From assembly GCA_016715795.1 (NCBI GenBank), contig JADJXP010000002.1:1550001-1614000 (forward strand): 64,000 nt of DNA, read 5' to 3'. Source of the DNA: Chloracidobacterium sp. Lineage in GTDB: Bacteria; Acidobacteriota; Blastocatellia; Pyrinomonadales; Pyrinomonadaceae. Made by a program: the position numbers and the translations under genes. Of the stretch, positions 1 to 9,641 are shown in pieces (positions within the stretch are counted from its first letter, which is position 1; every line of letters starts with the position of its first letter). A model generated the notes under the pieces. That model was not told where the DNA came from. It saw nothing but the letters and a program-made list of their open reading frames with translations, and did no database searches.

Positions 1-1041
1 TCGTAGTCGTTCAATGTCGGCGATGTCCTTACCAAACTTGTTCTCGATAAACTGCGTTGCCAGGTATCGAACCATGCCTTCGCTTATCACCCCATAACCA
101 TCACCGGCGACCGAAACCGAATTGCCCAGCCACAAGCGCGCCGCAGCTTCCGCAATGTTCATCGCCGTCGTCGAATCCACGGCCGACCGGCGAAAGGCCG
201 CTTCGTCCACCAAGAGCGTCCCGCCGCCGCTGAATCCAGCCCCGCGTCGCGTCGAGACGATCCTCAACGGAGCATCAGGTGCTTTCCCCAGGAACCCCGA
301 CATGAAGCTGCGGGCCTCGGAGAAAAGAGCCGTCATCTCGTCACCCCTTTTTTGTCCCTCAGGCCCGGTCCCCTTAGGAGCAAGAACCGAAACGCCGTTC
401 AGCGTTGTGACGCCCCAGTCACCGGCGACGAAGAACGGCTGCACCAGCAATCTGTCATCAAAAGCTCCGGCAGACGCCATTCCTGACGACGCGATCGAAA
501 GTCCGGCCGAGAAATTGACCTTTATTCGAGTAGGTGCTCGATCCGGGCCCTGGGTAAAGAACCAGCTATTCGGCGTCGGATACCAGTACGAGGACGGCAA
601 GAGATGGGCCCCGCCCTGAGTCAATGACGCCGCCCCGCCATTCTCCTTAATGTTCAATCTGTACTCGACGGCGACCGCTAACACTCCGCCGGCAATGATC
701 GGTCCCGGCCTCAAAGAAACGCGTTGCAGGCTCACGCCTGAATTGATCTTCTCCTCATTCTTGGAGAAGTCCGAATCTGCATCATTGAGCCTAACTGTCG
801 TAATTTCTGCGGTCGGCGAGATCCTCAGGGTTAGCGAGGACGCAGGACGCGGCGAGATATTCTTAAGGCTAAGCCGGGCACGGATCGGGATCGACCTTGA
901 GCCGTCGGCCGGCAAGGTAACATCGATATCATATTTTTGGACCTGCCAAGTCGCCGAAGGCTTTGCCGGATCCTGGCCCAATACAAACCCTGCAGCGCAG
1001 ATAACGAACAGGCAGGCTAAAACAGTATGAATCAGTCTCAT
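1..1041 (-). CDS. Secreted M1 peptidase-like protein, probably inactive; C-terminus beyond window edge
   Basis: An open frame of 347 codons runs from an ATG at 1041 to the left edge without a stop, so only the N-terminal part is seen. Residues 1-22 form a signal peptide ending near VLGQ. The region up to about residue 200 resembles the beta-sandwich N-domain of M1 metallopeptidases. A GGGTLLVDE segment sits where M1 enzymes have GAMEN. The zinc motif HELAH is replaced by EAAAR, followed by WLGN and, at the right spacing, ISEG, which keeps the third-ligand glutamate. The two zinc histidines are therefore missing and I infer a non-catalytic paralogue. An ATG six bases upstream (1047) is an alternative start. 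It follows the lipoprotein gene at 1071 on the same strand. Confidence 0.7.
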   Translation of the reverse strand, partial: MRLIHTVLACLFVICAAGFVLGQDPAKPSATWQVQKYDIDVTLPADGSRSIPIRARLSLKNISPRPASSLTLRISPTAEITTVRLNDADSDFSKNEEKINSGVSLQRVSLRPGPIIAGGVLAVAVEYRLNIKENGGAASLTQGGAHLLPSSYWYPTPNSWFFTQGPDRAPTRIKVNFSAGLSIASSGMASAGAFDDRLLVQPFFVAGDWGVTTLNGVSVLAPKGTGPEGQKRGDEMTALFSEARSFMSGFLGKAPDAPLRIVSTRRGAGFSGGGTLLVDEAAFRRSAVDSTTAMNIAEAAARLWLGNSVSVAGDGYGVISEGMVRYLATQFIENKFGKDIADIERLR

Positions 1042-1070
1042 AGTCATTTCTCGAAGCGAAACGAATAACG

Positions 1071-1560
1071 TCAAAACTCCAGCGCTCCGGCCGGAAGCTC
1101 TATTTTGCCCGCCTCAAAATAGTGTTTCGTGACATCGTCCTCGATATGATAGACGTTGATGTTGTTCTTCTTTAGATCAACAAAAATGAAGTAGGTGTTT
1201 GCTCCGCAGTTATGAGCCTCGCAGGCGCTGGCCTTAAATACGCCATCTTTTATCTGGATCGGCGACTCGACGTTCCAATGCATCGAGGTCCGCAAAGTCC
1301 TTGCCAAGCAGCTTCTTCAACCTGTCCCTAAGTTCCGGTATCTTCAGCAGCTTGATATCTGCCGGATACTTTCCGGACGCCTTCTCCAACGTGGAAATAA
1401 ACGACGGAGTGGCCGGCGACGCCTCGGCGACTGGCGAACGAGTCGGCAACGGCGTCTTTGTCGCGATCGGGACCGCGTTCGTATTGTTCGCGCTGCTGTT
1501 CGACGTAAATCTTGAAAGATCGCACCCGAGCACCGCTAAGACAAACGCAAGAATGGCCAC
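1071..1560 (-). pseudogene. Ivy-like (lysozyme inhibitor type) lipoprotein, frameshifted
   Basis: Two frames join to one protein. The first starts at GTG 1560 with a signal peptide and lipobox (AVLGC), then a Ser/Thr/Pro linker. The second carries SPIQIKDGVFKASACEAHNC and continues GANTYFIFVDL. The join lies near 1275, where one base too many (or two too few) breaks the frame between FADL and HWNVES. The C-E-A-H-N-C-G-x-N motif resembles the C-K-P-H-D-C loop by which Ivy-family proteins block the active site of C-type lysozyme. The family call rests on this motif and the preceding GxxVxAxAC pattern only. The gene lies 38 bp behind kdsA, on the same strand as the envelope cluster. The break may be a sequencing slip, as in many neighbours. 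Confidence 0.5.
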
Positions 1561-1597
1561 AGGATACTTCGCAGGTGATCACCTCAACATCGACGAT

Positions 1598-2413
1598 CTA
1601 TCTGCGAATGATCGAATGGATCTCCTTCAGCTTGAGCAACAGCGGCTCCAATCGGCCCAATGGAAGCTGATTCGGACCATCGCTTGGCGCGTTCGTCGGG
1701 TCGTCATGGACCTCCATAAAGACGGCATCAACGCCGCAGGCGACGCCTGCACGGGCGAAATCTTCGATGAATTCGGCCTGACCGCCCGTTGCCTTTCCAA
1801 GGCCGCCGGGTAATTGGAGTGAATGTGTCACGTCAAACACGACTGGTACTCCGAACGATCGCATCACCGGAAACGACCGCAGATCGACGACAAGATTATT
1901 GTAGCCAAAGCTCGTCCCGCGTTCGGTTAGCAATATCTTTTCGCAGCCCGCAGCCCGCAGTTTCTCAACGATATTCTCGGCGTCCCACGGACTAAGGAAC
2001 TGTCCCTTTTTCACGTTGACCGCCTTGCCCGTCTTCGCCGCTGCAACCAGCAGATCGGTCTGCCTGCAGAGAAATGCCGGTATCTGAAGCATGTCCGCAA
2101 CCTCGGCGGCTTTCTCAGCTTGCCACGGCTCGTGGATGTCCGTGATCACCGGCACGCCGATCTCGTCCTTCACCTGAGCGAGCACCGACAATCCGAACTC
2201 CATCCCGTCACCTCGAAAGCTGTCGATCGAACTACGGTTCGCCTTATCGAACGACGATTTGTATACAAGGCCAAGCCCGACGCGCTTACAGACATCACTG
2301 ATCTCCTTCGCCATGAATAGCGCGTGCTGAGACGACTCAACAACACACGGCCCGGCGATGATCGTCAAACCACCATCGCCAAAGGAAACGTCTCCGACCT
2401 GAAAAATTCCCAT
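1598..2413 (-). CDS. kdsA: 3-deoxy-8-phosphooctulonate synthase
   Basis: This 271-residue enzyme condenses phosphoenolpyruvate with arabinose 5-phosphate to KDO 8-phosphate, the first committed step to KDO of lipid A and inner core. GPCVVES lies at residues 21-27 and YKSSFDKANRSS at 51-62, followed by TDIHEP, FDVTHSLQLPGG and EVHDDPTNAPSD. Cys23 in the GPC motif, together with the later His, Glu and Asp positions, points to the metal-dependent class (Aquifex type) rather than the metal-free E. coli class. Length is normal for the family. It lies downstream of pyrG and kdsB on the same strand, which together supply CTP and the enzyme that turns KDO into CMP-KDO. The frame is intact. Confidence 0.95.
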   Translation of the reverse strand: MGIFQVGDVSFGDGGLTIIAGPCVVESSQHALFMAKEISDVCKRVGLGLVYKSSFDKANRSSIDSFRGDGMEFGLSVLAQVKDEIGVPVITDIHEPWQAEKAAEVADMLQIPAFLCRQTDLLVAAAKTGKAVNVKKGQFLSPWDAENIVEKLRAAGCEKILLTERGTSFGYNNLVVDLRSFPVMRSFGVPVVFDVTHSLQLPGGLGKATGGQAEFIEDFARAGVACGVDAVFMEVHDDPTNAPSDGPNQLPLGRLEPLLLKLKEIHSIIRR

Positions 2414-2421
2414 AGAAGAAG

Positions 2422-2496
2422 GAACAACGGATTACACAGATTAACACAGATCGTCTGAGTCCCTGATCGGCGCAAATCCGCGTGAATCCGTTGTTT
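2422..2496. repeat. Long imperfect palindrome between pyrG and kdsA
   Basis: The left arm (2422-2452) and right arm (2465-2496) are imperfect reverse complements. They share the core AACAACGGATT / AATCCGTTGTT and differ mainly by transitions. The element fills the whole gap between the two genes. It belongs to the class of long intergenic hairpins seen elsewhere in this window. Confidence 0.7.
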
Positions 2497-2498
2497 CT

Positions 2499-4194
2499 TT
2501 ATTCGGATCTTGCCTCAGCCCGCTCGGGCATCTCGACCTGTTTGTCGCTGGTCACGTCGTGTTCGAGGTTCTCACTGCGGAGCTTGTTATTCCACGCTGC
2601 CGAAACAAAGGCGTCAAAGAGCGGATGCGCCGCTAGCGGCTTCGACTTGTATTCAGGATGGAATTGACACGCTATGAAATACGGATGCGTCTCTCGCGGC
2701 AGCTCGATCATCTCGACAAACTTACCGTCCGGCGAGACGCCGCTAAAGACCATCCCTTGAGCCTCCAGCTTCTCGCGAAACAGTGGATTGAATTCGTATC
2801 GATGCCGGTGACGTTCACCGATGCGCGTCGCTCCCTGATAGACCTCGCGAGCGAGCGAGCCTTCTTTTAGATCGCACTCCCACTCGCCGAGCCGCATCGT
2901 GCCGCCATATTCCTCCACGTCAACCAGATCGCGCAGTTTGAAGATGATCGGATACGGCGTTCCCTCGTCGAACTCCGTGGAGTCGGCGTCTTTCATCTTG
3001 CATTCATTCCGCAAACTCGATACAAGCCGTTTGCATTCCCAAGCAAATGCCGAAATACGGCGTTCCCGATTTTCTCGCGTATTTGATCGCCCGGAGCATT
3101 CCCGGAATGCCGCGTTTGCCAAAACCGCCCGGCACGAGGATAGCGTCAAAGTCTTGCAGGTCGTTCTCATACTCGTCCTTCATCAGGTTCTCGGATTCAA
3201 CCCAGGTGACATTGACACGAACGTTATTCGCCACGCCCGCGTGGGTCAACGCCTCGTTGAGTGACTTATAGGAATCCTCAAGCTCGACATATTTTCCGAC
3301 GATACCGATCCTCACCGATCCGCCGCTCGGCTCCTTGATCGTCGCAACGAGGTCTCGCCAGCGTTTGAGATCGGCCGATGGAAATTGCTCTTTCAGGTGA
3401 AGGTTATTGACGATCAGATCGTCCAGCCCCTGCTCGTGAAACGCCAGCGGAACCTCGTAGATCGTCCCGACGTCGAGGGCGGAGATAACGGCGTTTTCCT
3501 GAACATTGCAGAAAAGAGCGATCTTCTTTCTGAGGTCGGCCGGTATCGGCCGATCCGAGCGACAAAGCAAAACGTCCGGAGCGATTCCGATCTCCATGAG
3601 CTCACGCACCGAGTGCTGCGTCGGCTTTGTCTTCAATTCGCCTGCCGCAGCAATATACGGCACGAGCGTAACGTGAACAAAAATAGCGTTATTACGGCCC
3701 TCCTCGTTGGCCATCTGACGGATCGCTTCCATGAACGGCAGCGACTCAATGTCGCCGACCGTGCCGCCGATCTCGACTATCAGAACATCCGGCCGATGGG
3801 CATTTGCTACCGTGCGAACCGCCGCCTTGATCTCGTCAGTGATGTGCGGAATCACCTGGATCGTTTTGCCGAGATAATCGCCGCGACGCTCTTTCTCGAT
3901 CACGGAGAGATAAATGCGACCAGTCGTCCAGTTATTAGCCTGCGAGAGCTTGGCGTGCGTAAACCGCTCGTAATGCCCAAGGTCGAGATCGGTCTCGGCC
4001 CCGTCGTCCGTAACAAAAACCTCGCCGTGCTGAAACGGCGACATTGTGCCCGGATCGACGTTGATATACGGATCGAGCTTCATCATCTGGACGTTCAGTC
4101 CGCGAGCTTCGAGCAAACAGCCTATACTCGACGCCGCCAGCCCTTTGCCCAAACTCGAAACCACGCCGCCTGTTACGAATATGTATTTGGTCAT
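2499..4194 (-). CDS. pyrG: CTP synthase, one frameshift in the glutaminase domain
   Basis: CTP synthase aminates UTP to CTP using glutamine; here it probably also feeds KdsB. The synthetase half (residues 1 to about 270) begins MTKYIFVTGGVVSSLGKG, with the P-loop and DPYINVDPGTMSPFQHGEV. The glutaminase half has GGFGKRG and the nucleophile loop GICLGMQTA. After IEFA the frame breaks near 3008 and resumes as RNECKMKDADSTEF, continuing to FIACQFHPEYKSKPL with the catalytic HPE. Comparison with the usual IEFARN sequence suggests two lost bases (or one extra). The rest is well conserved and the enzyme is normally essential, so a sequencing error is likelier than a real mutation. The reconstructed length, about 560 residues, is usual. 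The very C-terminus is Glu/Arg rich. Confidence 0.9.
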
Positions 4195-4230
4195 AGCTTT
4201 AGTTATCAGTTATCCGTTCTCAGTTTTCAG

Positions 4231-4498
4231 TTATTCCCGAACCGTCCGCCTTCCCTTCCCGCCTCTTTTCTGGTAGCGTCCATCTTTCATCTGTGTAATA
4301 ACTTCCTTAGACTTCGCCGCCTCGGGATTCATCAGTTCCTGCAGGCATTCATGCTCGCTCCCAACGCCGTCGTTCCCTCAGGGCGTTGCGTTCAAACTCT
4401 TCCGCCGTCCTTGTCTGCGGCCGTGATAACAGCTTCAGCCCGACCGCCGCACCGACGATCAGCAGGACAAAGAACGCAACTCCGATCCAATCCGCCAT
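4231..4498 (-). CDS. Small single-pass membrane protein, two frameshifts
   Basis: Starting at ATG 4498 the frame gives MADWIGVAFFVLLIVGAAVG, a clear N-terminal membrane helix, then SRPQTRTAEEFERNA. Joining all three frames yields LGASMNA followed by LQELMNPEAAKSKEV and a basic tail ending RTVRE at 4231. Each join needs one missing base, both next to C runs. The pieces read as one protein of about 89 residues with a cytoplasmic helical tail. I do not recognise a named family. It lies between kdsB and pyrG on the same strand, so it is probably part of that operon. Confidence 0.55.
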
Positions 4499-4507
4499 AA
4501 GGTACTA

Positions 4508-4538
4508 ATTAGTAATTCAATAATCAGTAATTACTAAT
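4508..4538. repeat. Short AT-rich hairpin at the kdsB stop codon
   Basis: ATTAGTAATT (4508-4517) and AATTACTAAT (4529-4538) are perfect 10-bp inverted repeats. They overlap the stop codon of kdsB and lie just ahead of the small membrane protein. There is no T run on the minus-strand side, so it is not an obvious terminator. Confidence 0.5.
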
Positions 4539-5359
4539 CATCTGTGCAGAGACTCCCGGTTCGATCAGCGTTCGCACCTTTTCGGTCTTCTTCCGTGTCC
4601 ACACCGACCGATGCCCCGGCCGCCTCAACGACCACGATCTTTGCCCCATTTTCCAAGGCACGAAGCTGTTCGAGCGCCTCAAGTTTCTCAAGCCTCGTCT
4701 GCGGCAGCCTTGTAAATTCCAAGAGATACTCGCGACGATAAACATACAGGCCCGCGTGCTTCCTGTAATTCTGAAAAAGCCCCGGTTCGTTCTCAAACGC
4801 CTGGTTCCGATCGCCGCCATGCCGCAGGCTCGCTTCACGCGGAAACGGCATCGGTGACCGGGAAAAGTAAAGTGCCCTGCCATCTTCGGCACACACGACC
4901 TTCACGACGTTAAAGTTCAACAGTTCGTCATGCAGGCTCGTCAAGGGCTCCGCAAACCGTCGAAATGTCCGCCGTCGGATCGCTCACCAACGCCTGGACC
5001 GCACGGTCGATGGTCTCCGGCGAGATCAGCGGCTCGTCACCCTGGACGTTGACGATGATCGAGCCATCGGGCAATGTCGCGGCCACCTCAGCGATGCGGT
5101 CACTGCCGGATTGATGCTCGCTCGAGGTCATAACTGCCGGGCATCCCGCTGCGATCACGGCATCACGAATACGTTCGTCGTCCGTAGCGACGATCACGTG
5201 CGAAACCGACGTCGCCGCACGCGCACGCTCTACGGTATGCACTATCAACGGTTTCCCGCCGATATCGCGCAGCATCTTGCCCGGCAGACGCGTCGAAGCG
5301 TACCGTGCCGGTATTATCGCGATCACATTCTGTAGAGGTTTTTCGCCGTGGTGCTCCAC
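4534..5359 (-). CDS. kdsB: 3-deoxy-manno-octulosonate cytidylyltransferase, one frameshift
   Basis: KdsB couples KDO to CMP, giving CMP-KDO for lipid A assembly in the cytoplasm. The N-terminal frame has IAIIPARYASTRLPGK (CTP-binding loop), ATDD, SGSDRIAEV and NVQGDEPLI. The frame then breaks near 4935 and continues as PLTSLHDELLNFNVVKVV, then HAGLYVYRREYLLEFT, QTRLEKLE and GVDTEED. All hallmarks of the family are present across the two frames, and the reconstructed length of about 270 residues is slightly above the usual 245-255. Start options are GTG 5359 or an internal GTG at 5326, which gives VIAIIPARY and matches family starts better. It is the first gene of the leftward kdsB-pyrG-kdsA cluster. 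Confidence 0.88.
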
Positions 5360-5410
5360 GGGATTTTAGGTTATCTTGATTCGGCCCAAAGAGCAACCAT
5401 CGAACTTCCT

Positions 5411-5466
5411 ATTCGTGCATTCGTGGCTATTTCTTGCGGCCGGAATTTAGCCACTAATGCACGAAT
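5411..5466. repeat. Inverted repeat between divergent kdsB and CPBP protease genes
   Basis: An 18-bp arm at 5411-5428 is matched at 17 of 18 positions by the reverse complement at 5449-5466; both arms contain a GTGCATT-type core. The loop is about 20 bp. The surrounding gap (5360-5526) must also contain the promoters of both divergent genes; I see no convincing -35/-10 pair. Confidence 0.65.
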
Positions 5467-5526
5467 GAAAACGCCGATCCGACCGGCGAACTTTATCGCC
5501 GCGCTGTATTCGCTACACTCTCACAG

Positions 5527-6382
5527 ATGGAAAGCGAAGAGCATCTGCTCGACGGACCATACGAACAGCCAGAAACGCAGGCCCCGGCCGGCCCGAACGA
5601 TCCGCCGTGGACCTCGTTCGAAGCGATTGGCGTATGGTTTGTCAGCGTGCTGTTGATCCTGATGGTTCCCGCGATGCTGCTGCTGCCTTACCTCGCATCG
5701 CTCGATCCGCCGGTCACCGACACCGCCGAGATCGTTGAGTTTGCTAAGAGCGATCCGACATCGATCATCCTGCAGGTCGTCGGCATCATCCCCGCGCATC
5801 TTCTGACCCTGCTGCTGGCGTGGGCAGTTGTAACCAGATTCAGAAAGCATGGATTTACCGCGACGCTGGGATGGCAACGCGGCGGATTTCGATGGTGGCA
5901 TTATTGCATCCTGCTCGGCGTCTTTTTCGTGATCGCATCGGTCGTAAGCAGCTATTTTCCTGAGCAGGAACACGACCTCATCCGCATTCTAAATAGCTCA
6001 CGAGCGGCGGTTTACATCGTTGCCTTTCTTGCTACGTTCACAGCTCCGCTTGTCGAGGAGGTCGTCTATCGCGGCGTGCTCTACTCGGCGTTCCAACGCT
6101 CATTCGGCGTCAAGCCAGCGTTCGCCCTTGTCACTGTTGTTCGCACTGGTACACGTCCCGCAATACCTGCCGAGCTATTCGACGATTTTTCTGCTGACGC
6201 TCCTCAGCGTGACTCTCACCTGGGTTCGAGTCCGCACCAGCAACCTGCTCCCGTGCATCATTCTCCACACCGCGTTCAACGGCCTGCAATCAGCCCTGCT
6301 GATCGCCGAGCCCTATTTCAAACCCGAACAAGTCCCGGACCCGTCCGGAACGCTGGTGCGACTGCTGTGTCCGTTCGCATAA
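5527..6382 (+). CDS. CPBP (CAAX-type) intramembrane metalloprotease, one frameshift
   Basis: The protein has several membrane helices, for example VWFVSVLLILMVPAMLLL and WWHYCILLGVFFVIASVV. The CPBP motif 1 is LVEEVVYRGVLYSAFQRSFG (the EExxxR glutamates). After the first frame ends its plausible sequence at PAFALV, the neighbouring frame gives SLLFALVHVPQY, then LTLLSVTLTWVRVRTSNLLP and ILHTAFNG. These are motifs 2 and 3, with the catalytic histidines. The break is near 6130. The reconstructed length of about 285 residues is typical of the family, which includes bacteriocin-immunity and membrane-regulatory proteases; the substrate cannot be inferred. ATG at 5527 follows a 9-bp gap from the preceding in-frame stop region; the start is otherwise unsupported. 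Confidence 0.8.
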
Positions 6383-6387
6383 GAAAA

Positions 6388-6494
6388 ATTCACCACAGAG
6401 GCACGGAGGACACGGGAAAAAGCGGAGCTCGACTCGCAATTTCTATCGGCATTCTTATCGTTTTCTCTGTGGCCTCCGTGTCTCTGTGGTGAAT
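6388..6494. repeat. Inverted repeat downstream of the CPBP protease gene
   Basis: A 21-bp arm at 6388-6408 matches the reverse complement of 6474-6494 at 20 of 21 positions; the shared core is CACCACAGAG. It starts six bases after the stop codon, so it could act at the 3' end of the transcript. The long loop (65 bp) argues against a simple intrinsic terminator. Confidence 0.7.
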
Positions 6495-6564
6495 CCAAAC
6501 TTTCTTAAACAACCTTCCTCGCCTAAACGCTATCTAACTGTTCGACCGGCATGGTCGCACCGCT

Positions 6565-6821
6565 ATGGCCACTTTCAAAGATCCGCACGAATGTTTCGCC
6601 CCGCTCGAGGTCATCGAACGGCTTTTGGAGCTACGCGGGAACTCGGTTTTAGCGAGACACTCTATCTCAACCGGTCGCAGCAGTTGACGGATTTTCTCGA
6701 CGCCTACGGCTTCGACGCCTACGCCTTCTCGACCAATAACGAAAAGATCGATCTTGACCACCTGACAACACCCGTCGTCCCCGGAGGCGACAACCTCCAC
6801 ACAACCATAACGGCCCATTAG
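6565..6821 (+). CDS. Small hypothetical protein, one frameshift
   Basis: Reading from ATG 6565 gives MATFKDPHECFAPLEVIERL and LELRG. A neighbouring frame continues as ELGFSETLYLNRSQQLTDFL, then DAYGFDAYAFSTNNEKIDLD, and ends at 6821 just ahead of a strong terminator. The join lies near 6640. The pieces form one acidic soluble protein of about 86 residues. I do not recognise the family. The directly following terminator supports this strand as transcribed. Confidence 0.4.
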
Positions 6822-6865
6822 GCCCCGCAATTTCCCAGGCAGCGAGGAACGCTCGAAGCAAAAAC

Positions 6866-6895
6866 AAAAGGCAGGAGAGAGATCTCCTGCCTTTT
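6866..6895 (+). terminator. Strong intrinsic terminator
   Basis: A perfect 13-bp stem pairs AAAAGGCAGGAGA (6866-6878) with TCTCCTGCCTTTT (6883-6895) across a four-base loop, ending in a T run. It lies 45 bp after the small hypothetical gene. Because both ends carry A or T runs it could also work leftwards. Confidence 0.85.
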
Positions 6896-6961
6896 GTGCG
6901 TTCTCCGTCGCATTGGGGCTGTCAGCCTACGAGCAGGTCGACCGCGTCGCGGGCCTTCTGA

Positions 6962-7087
6962 ATTGCCGTTGCCTTAAGGCAACGGTCATGTGCTGAAGAA
7001 TATCTCGGGCTTTAGCCCAACTGTCGCGCTGGGCTAAAGCCCGGTTTCTTGTGTTACCGACAACCGTTGTCTAAAGCCAACGGCAAT
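6962..7087. repeat. Nested double palindrome with GGGCTTTAGCCC core
   Basis: The outer arms (6962-6985 and 7064-7087) match at 21 of 24 positions. The inner arms, CGGGCTTTAGCCCA at 7006-7019 and TGGGCTAAAGCCCG at 7030-7043, are perfect over 14 bp. Each outer arm is itself nearly palindromic (GTTGCCTTAAGGCAAC). The element sits 24 bp beyond the stop codon of the leftward FG-GAP gene. Confidence 0.8.
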
Positions 7088-7110
7088 ACAGAGTCAAGCA
7101 TTCTCAATCC

Positions 7111-9490
7111 TCAATTCCCGTAGGCTGATGGAGTGGGCCTGTCGCCGTTCTGTCCCCACGGGAATACGATAAACTGCGAATTCGACGACCGCTGTATGTA
7201 CCAAGTCCCGTCCGAAGGCCGCCACACGCCGATGTCAGCCCGTCCGTCACCGTCATAATCGCCCGCAATCGGAACGTCGCTCGCCGCCCCGAACACGTAA
7301 TACGAATAAGTCGCCGTCGCCGAGTTGCGGATCACCCAAAGGCCTGTTGACGGGCGGTAGATGGCAATGTCTGTCTTGCCGTCGCCGTCATAGTCAGCCG
7401 GTGCGATACGGTCACCCGTCTGGCCAAATCTCGCCAAACACAGAACCGTTCGAGCTTCGGATGTTGTACCAGTCGCCGACGGACGGGCGGAAGATGCCAA
7501 GGTCGTTCTTTCCGTCCCCATCAAAGTCGCCGACCGCCGGCACATCGCCATTGGCCCCGAACTGCATCCCGAAGGTCGTCCCATTAGACGAATTCGTCCG
7601 ATACCACGTCCCCTGACTTGGCCTGAACACCGTCAGATCTGCATTTCCGTCGCCGTCATAGTCACCCCGGAGCAGGAAGATCCTCAGCCACCCCAAACAC
7701 CGGATACGAGACCGTCCCGTTCGAGCTGTTCAGGATGTACCAAATACCCGTCGATGGCCTATACATCGCAAGATCCGTCTTCCCATCCCCATCATAATCA
7801 GCAGGCGTCAGCTTGTCGCCGTCCGCCCCGAACTGCAGCCCCTGAAATCCGGCGGTCGATCGCTGCAGATACCACGCCCCGCTCGACGGCCTGAACACCG
7901 AAAAAGTCCGTCTTGCCGTCGCCGTCGTAGTCGAATAGTGCAGGATCAGGCGGAACTACTACCGGTCTTCGCCAGTCGGAAACGATCTCACCAACTGAGT
8001 TGGTCGTTAGCCGAGCCGGACCGCTCCCATTCGTTGAGTTGAACGTATAGACTTCCGCATAAACACCGGTTCTTTGGCTTCCGCACAAGAATCGTGAACC
8101 GTCGGGAGACCAGACCGGTAGGTATTCGAAAAACGCGTTGTTTGTGATATTGACTGGCGACCCACCCGATGCATTAATCACAAACACCTCCGACGTAAAT
8201 GCGTCGTTAGGGTTAGATTGAGAGATATACGCTATTTTAGTACCGTCAGGCGAGAAGGATGGGCCCGTTACAGTAGTCGGCGAAACAGAACTTGTCAGGG
8301 TCTGCCTGCCGCCGCCGTCAGCATTCGCCAAGCAGATATTAGGATTCGTGAAAGAGGTTCCACCCGTGGAGCACAGGAACGCTATCTTTGAACCGTCCGC
8401 CGAGTACGTGCCTTGATCCTCATCGTTCGCTGTGTTTATCAAGGGCATGGGAGCCTGATCGGAACCATCAGGATTCATCGAGTAAATATCGCATATGCCG
8501 GTGGCGGGAGCACACCGTGAGAACATTATTTTTTGCCCGTCAGGCCGCCATTGCGGCCAATAATCGTAGGTTGTCCCCGCGGCGTTCGTAAGTGGAGCCT
8601 GGCCCGAACCATCTGCGTTCATTATCCAGATACGATAATTGGAGGATGATGCAATGCTTCGGCTAAAGACGATCCTCTGCCCGTCTGGCGACCACTTTGC
8701 CTGATAGTCATGAAGTTGGTTATTGGTAAGTCGGCGTTGATTCGTCCCATCGACATTTGAGGAGTAAATCTCGTAGAATCCATCGCGGGCCGAACCAAAC
8801 AGTATTGGCTGATCGCCGGAGCCAGTGGCTTCCGCTACCCTATCTAACGCAGCTATCTGATCTGAGGACAGCGGCCCGTCATAAAGACGAAGCCTGGCGA
8901 TATTCCCCGCAGACGCCTGGGTAGGACTCAAAATATCATCCTGAAAGAGCCGCAAAACCGAGCCCAGAATGAACTCGCCGTCATCATCGGGCACGTCTAC
9001 CCCTCAAGCTACCGTCCCGATATGCCCTGACCCGCCCAGTTGCCTCTCGCACGACCGCGACCTGAATGTAGGTATCCGCTACGAACGGCACGTTCGCTGT
9101 CGGTTCGAGTATGAGTCGCCCGTCTACAATGTAAGCGCCAGAATCGTCTGTTGGATCGCTACCGGCGATCCTCCTTAAACCGCTCGTCTCGTCCAGCCTG
9201 AACAGACCAACGATGGTGTAACTGGTTGGGGAGATCAAGTCGGTTATATTTAGGGCGACGCCACTATTGAAAGGAAACCGCAAGGTTTGGCGCGTGTATC
9301 CGTCAACCACATCACTCTGAAATGAATTTGCTCCAGATCCGGTTAGATTGGTCAGGACGGGGGGAGAGCCCACCGAACTGCTTAAATTTCCCTGAAATCG
9401 GTAATCAGCTTTGGGCGTCTGTCCGTTGACGACACCTAAGCCTAACAGCAACAGGCCTGCGACCCAAAAGGTCGCCGAAGTCGCACGCAT
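7111..9490 (-). CDS. Secreted LamG / PD40 propeller / FG-GAP repeat protein, four frameshifts
   Basis: Five consecutive frames join into one protein of about 795 residues. It has a signal peptide (residues 1-23, ending VVNGQ), then a LamG-type jelly-roll domain to about residue 190. Next come TolB/PD40 propeller repeats with motifs such as AKWSPDGQRIVFSR and PSFSPDGTKIAYIS. At least six FG-GAP/VCBS calcium-binding repeats of the DYDGDGKTD-x-x-x-x-RPS type close the protein. Breaks lie near 9002, 7902, 7672 and 7428; at 7902 and 7672 the shift equals one extra T or G in a homopolymer. The periodic repeats continue smoothly across every break. Such proteins are extracellular or surface-bound; ligand and function are unknown. 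Confidence 0.8.
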
Positions 9491-9641
9491 ATGAAGGGTC
9501 CTCCCAAGTTAGTATTATATCTTCTTACGATAACAGAATTCGTTATGACCGTCGAGACCGATGCGACAACCGGACCTTCACGTCAAAATCATGCCATGTA
9601 GGATGAACGGGGTCAGGCACTGCGATTCTCAATCGCTGAAT

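Noticed and set aside
3385..4500. Plus-strand open frame of 371 codons opposite pyrG
   Set aside because: The minus strand encodes an unmistakable CTP synthase; the antisense frame has no recognisable features.
6215..6250. GGTTCGAGTCC-like T-arm suggesting a tRNA
   Set aside because: No cloverleaf or acceptor stem around it; it lies within the CPBP protease coding sequence.
7111..9490. Programmed frameshifting in the FG-GAP gene
   Set aside because: Four shifts without slippery heptamers or downstream structures, two in plain homopolymers, in a region where many unrelated genes are also broken.
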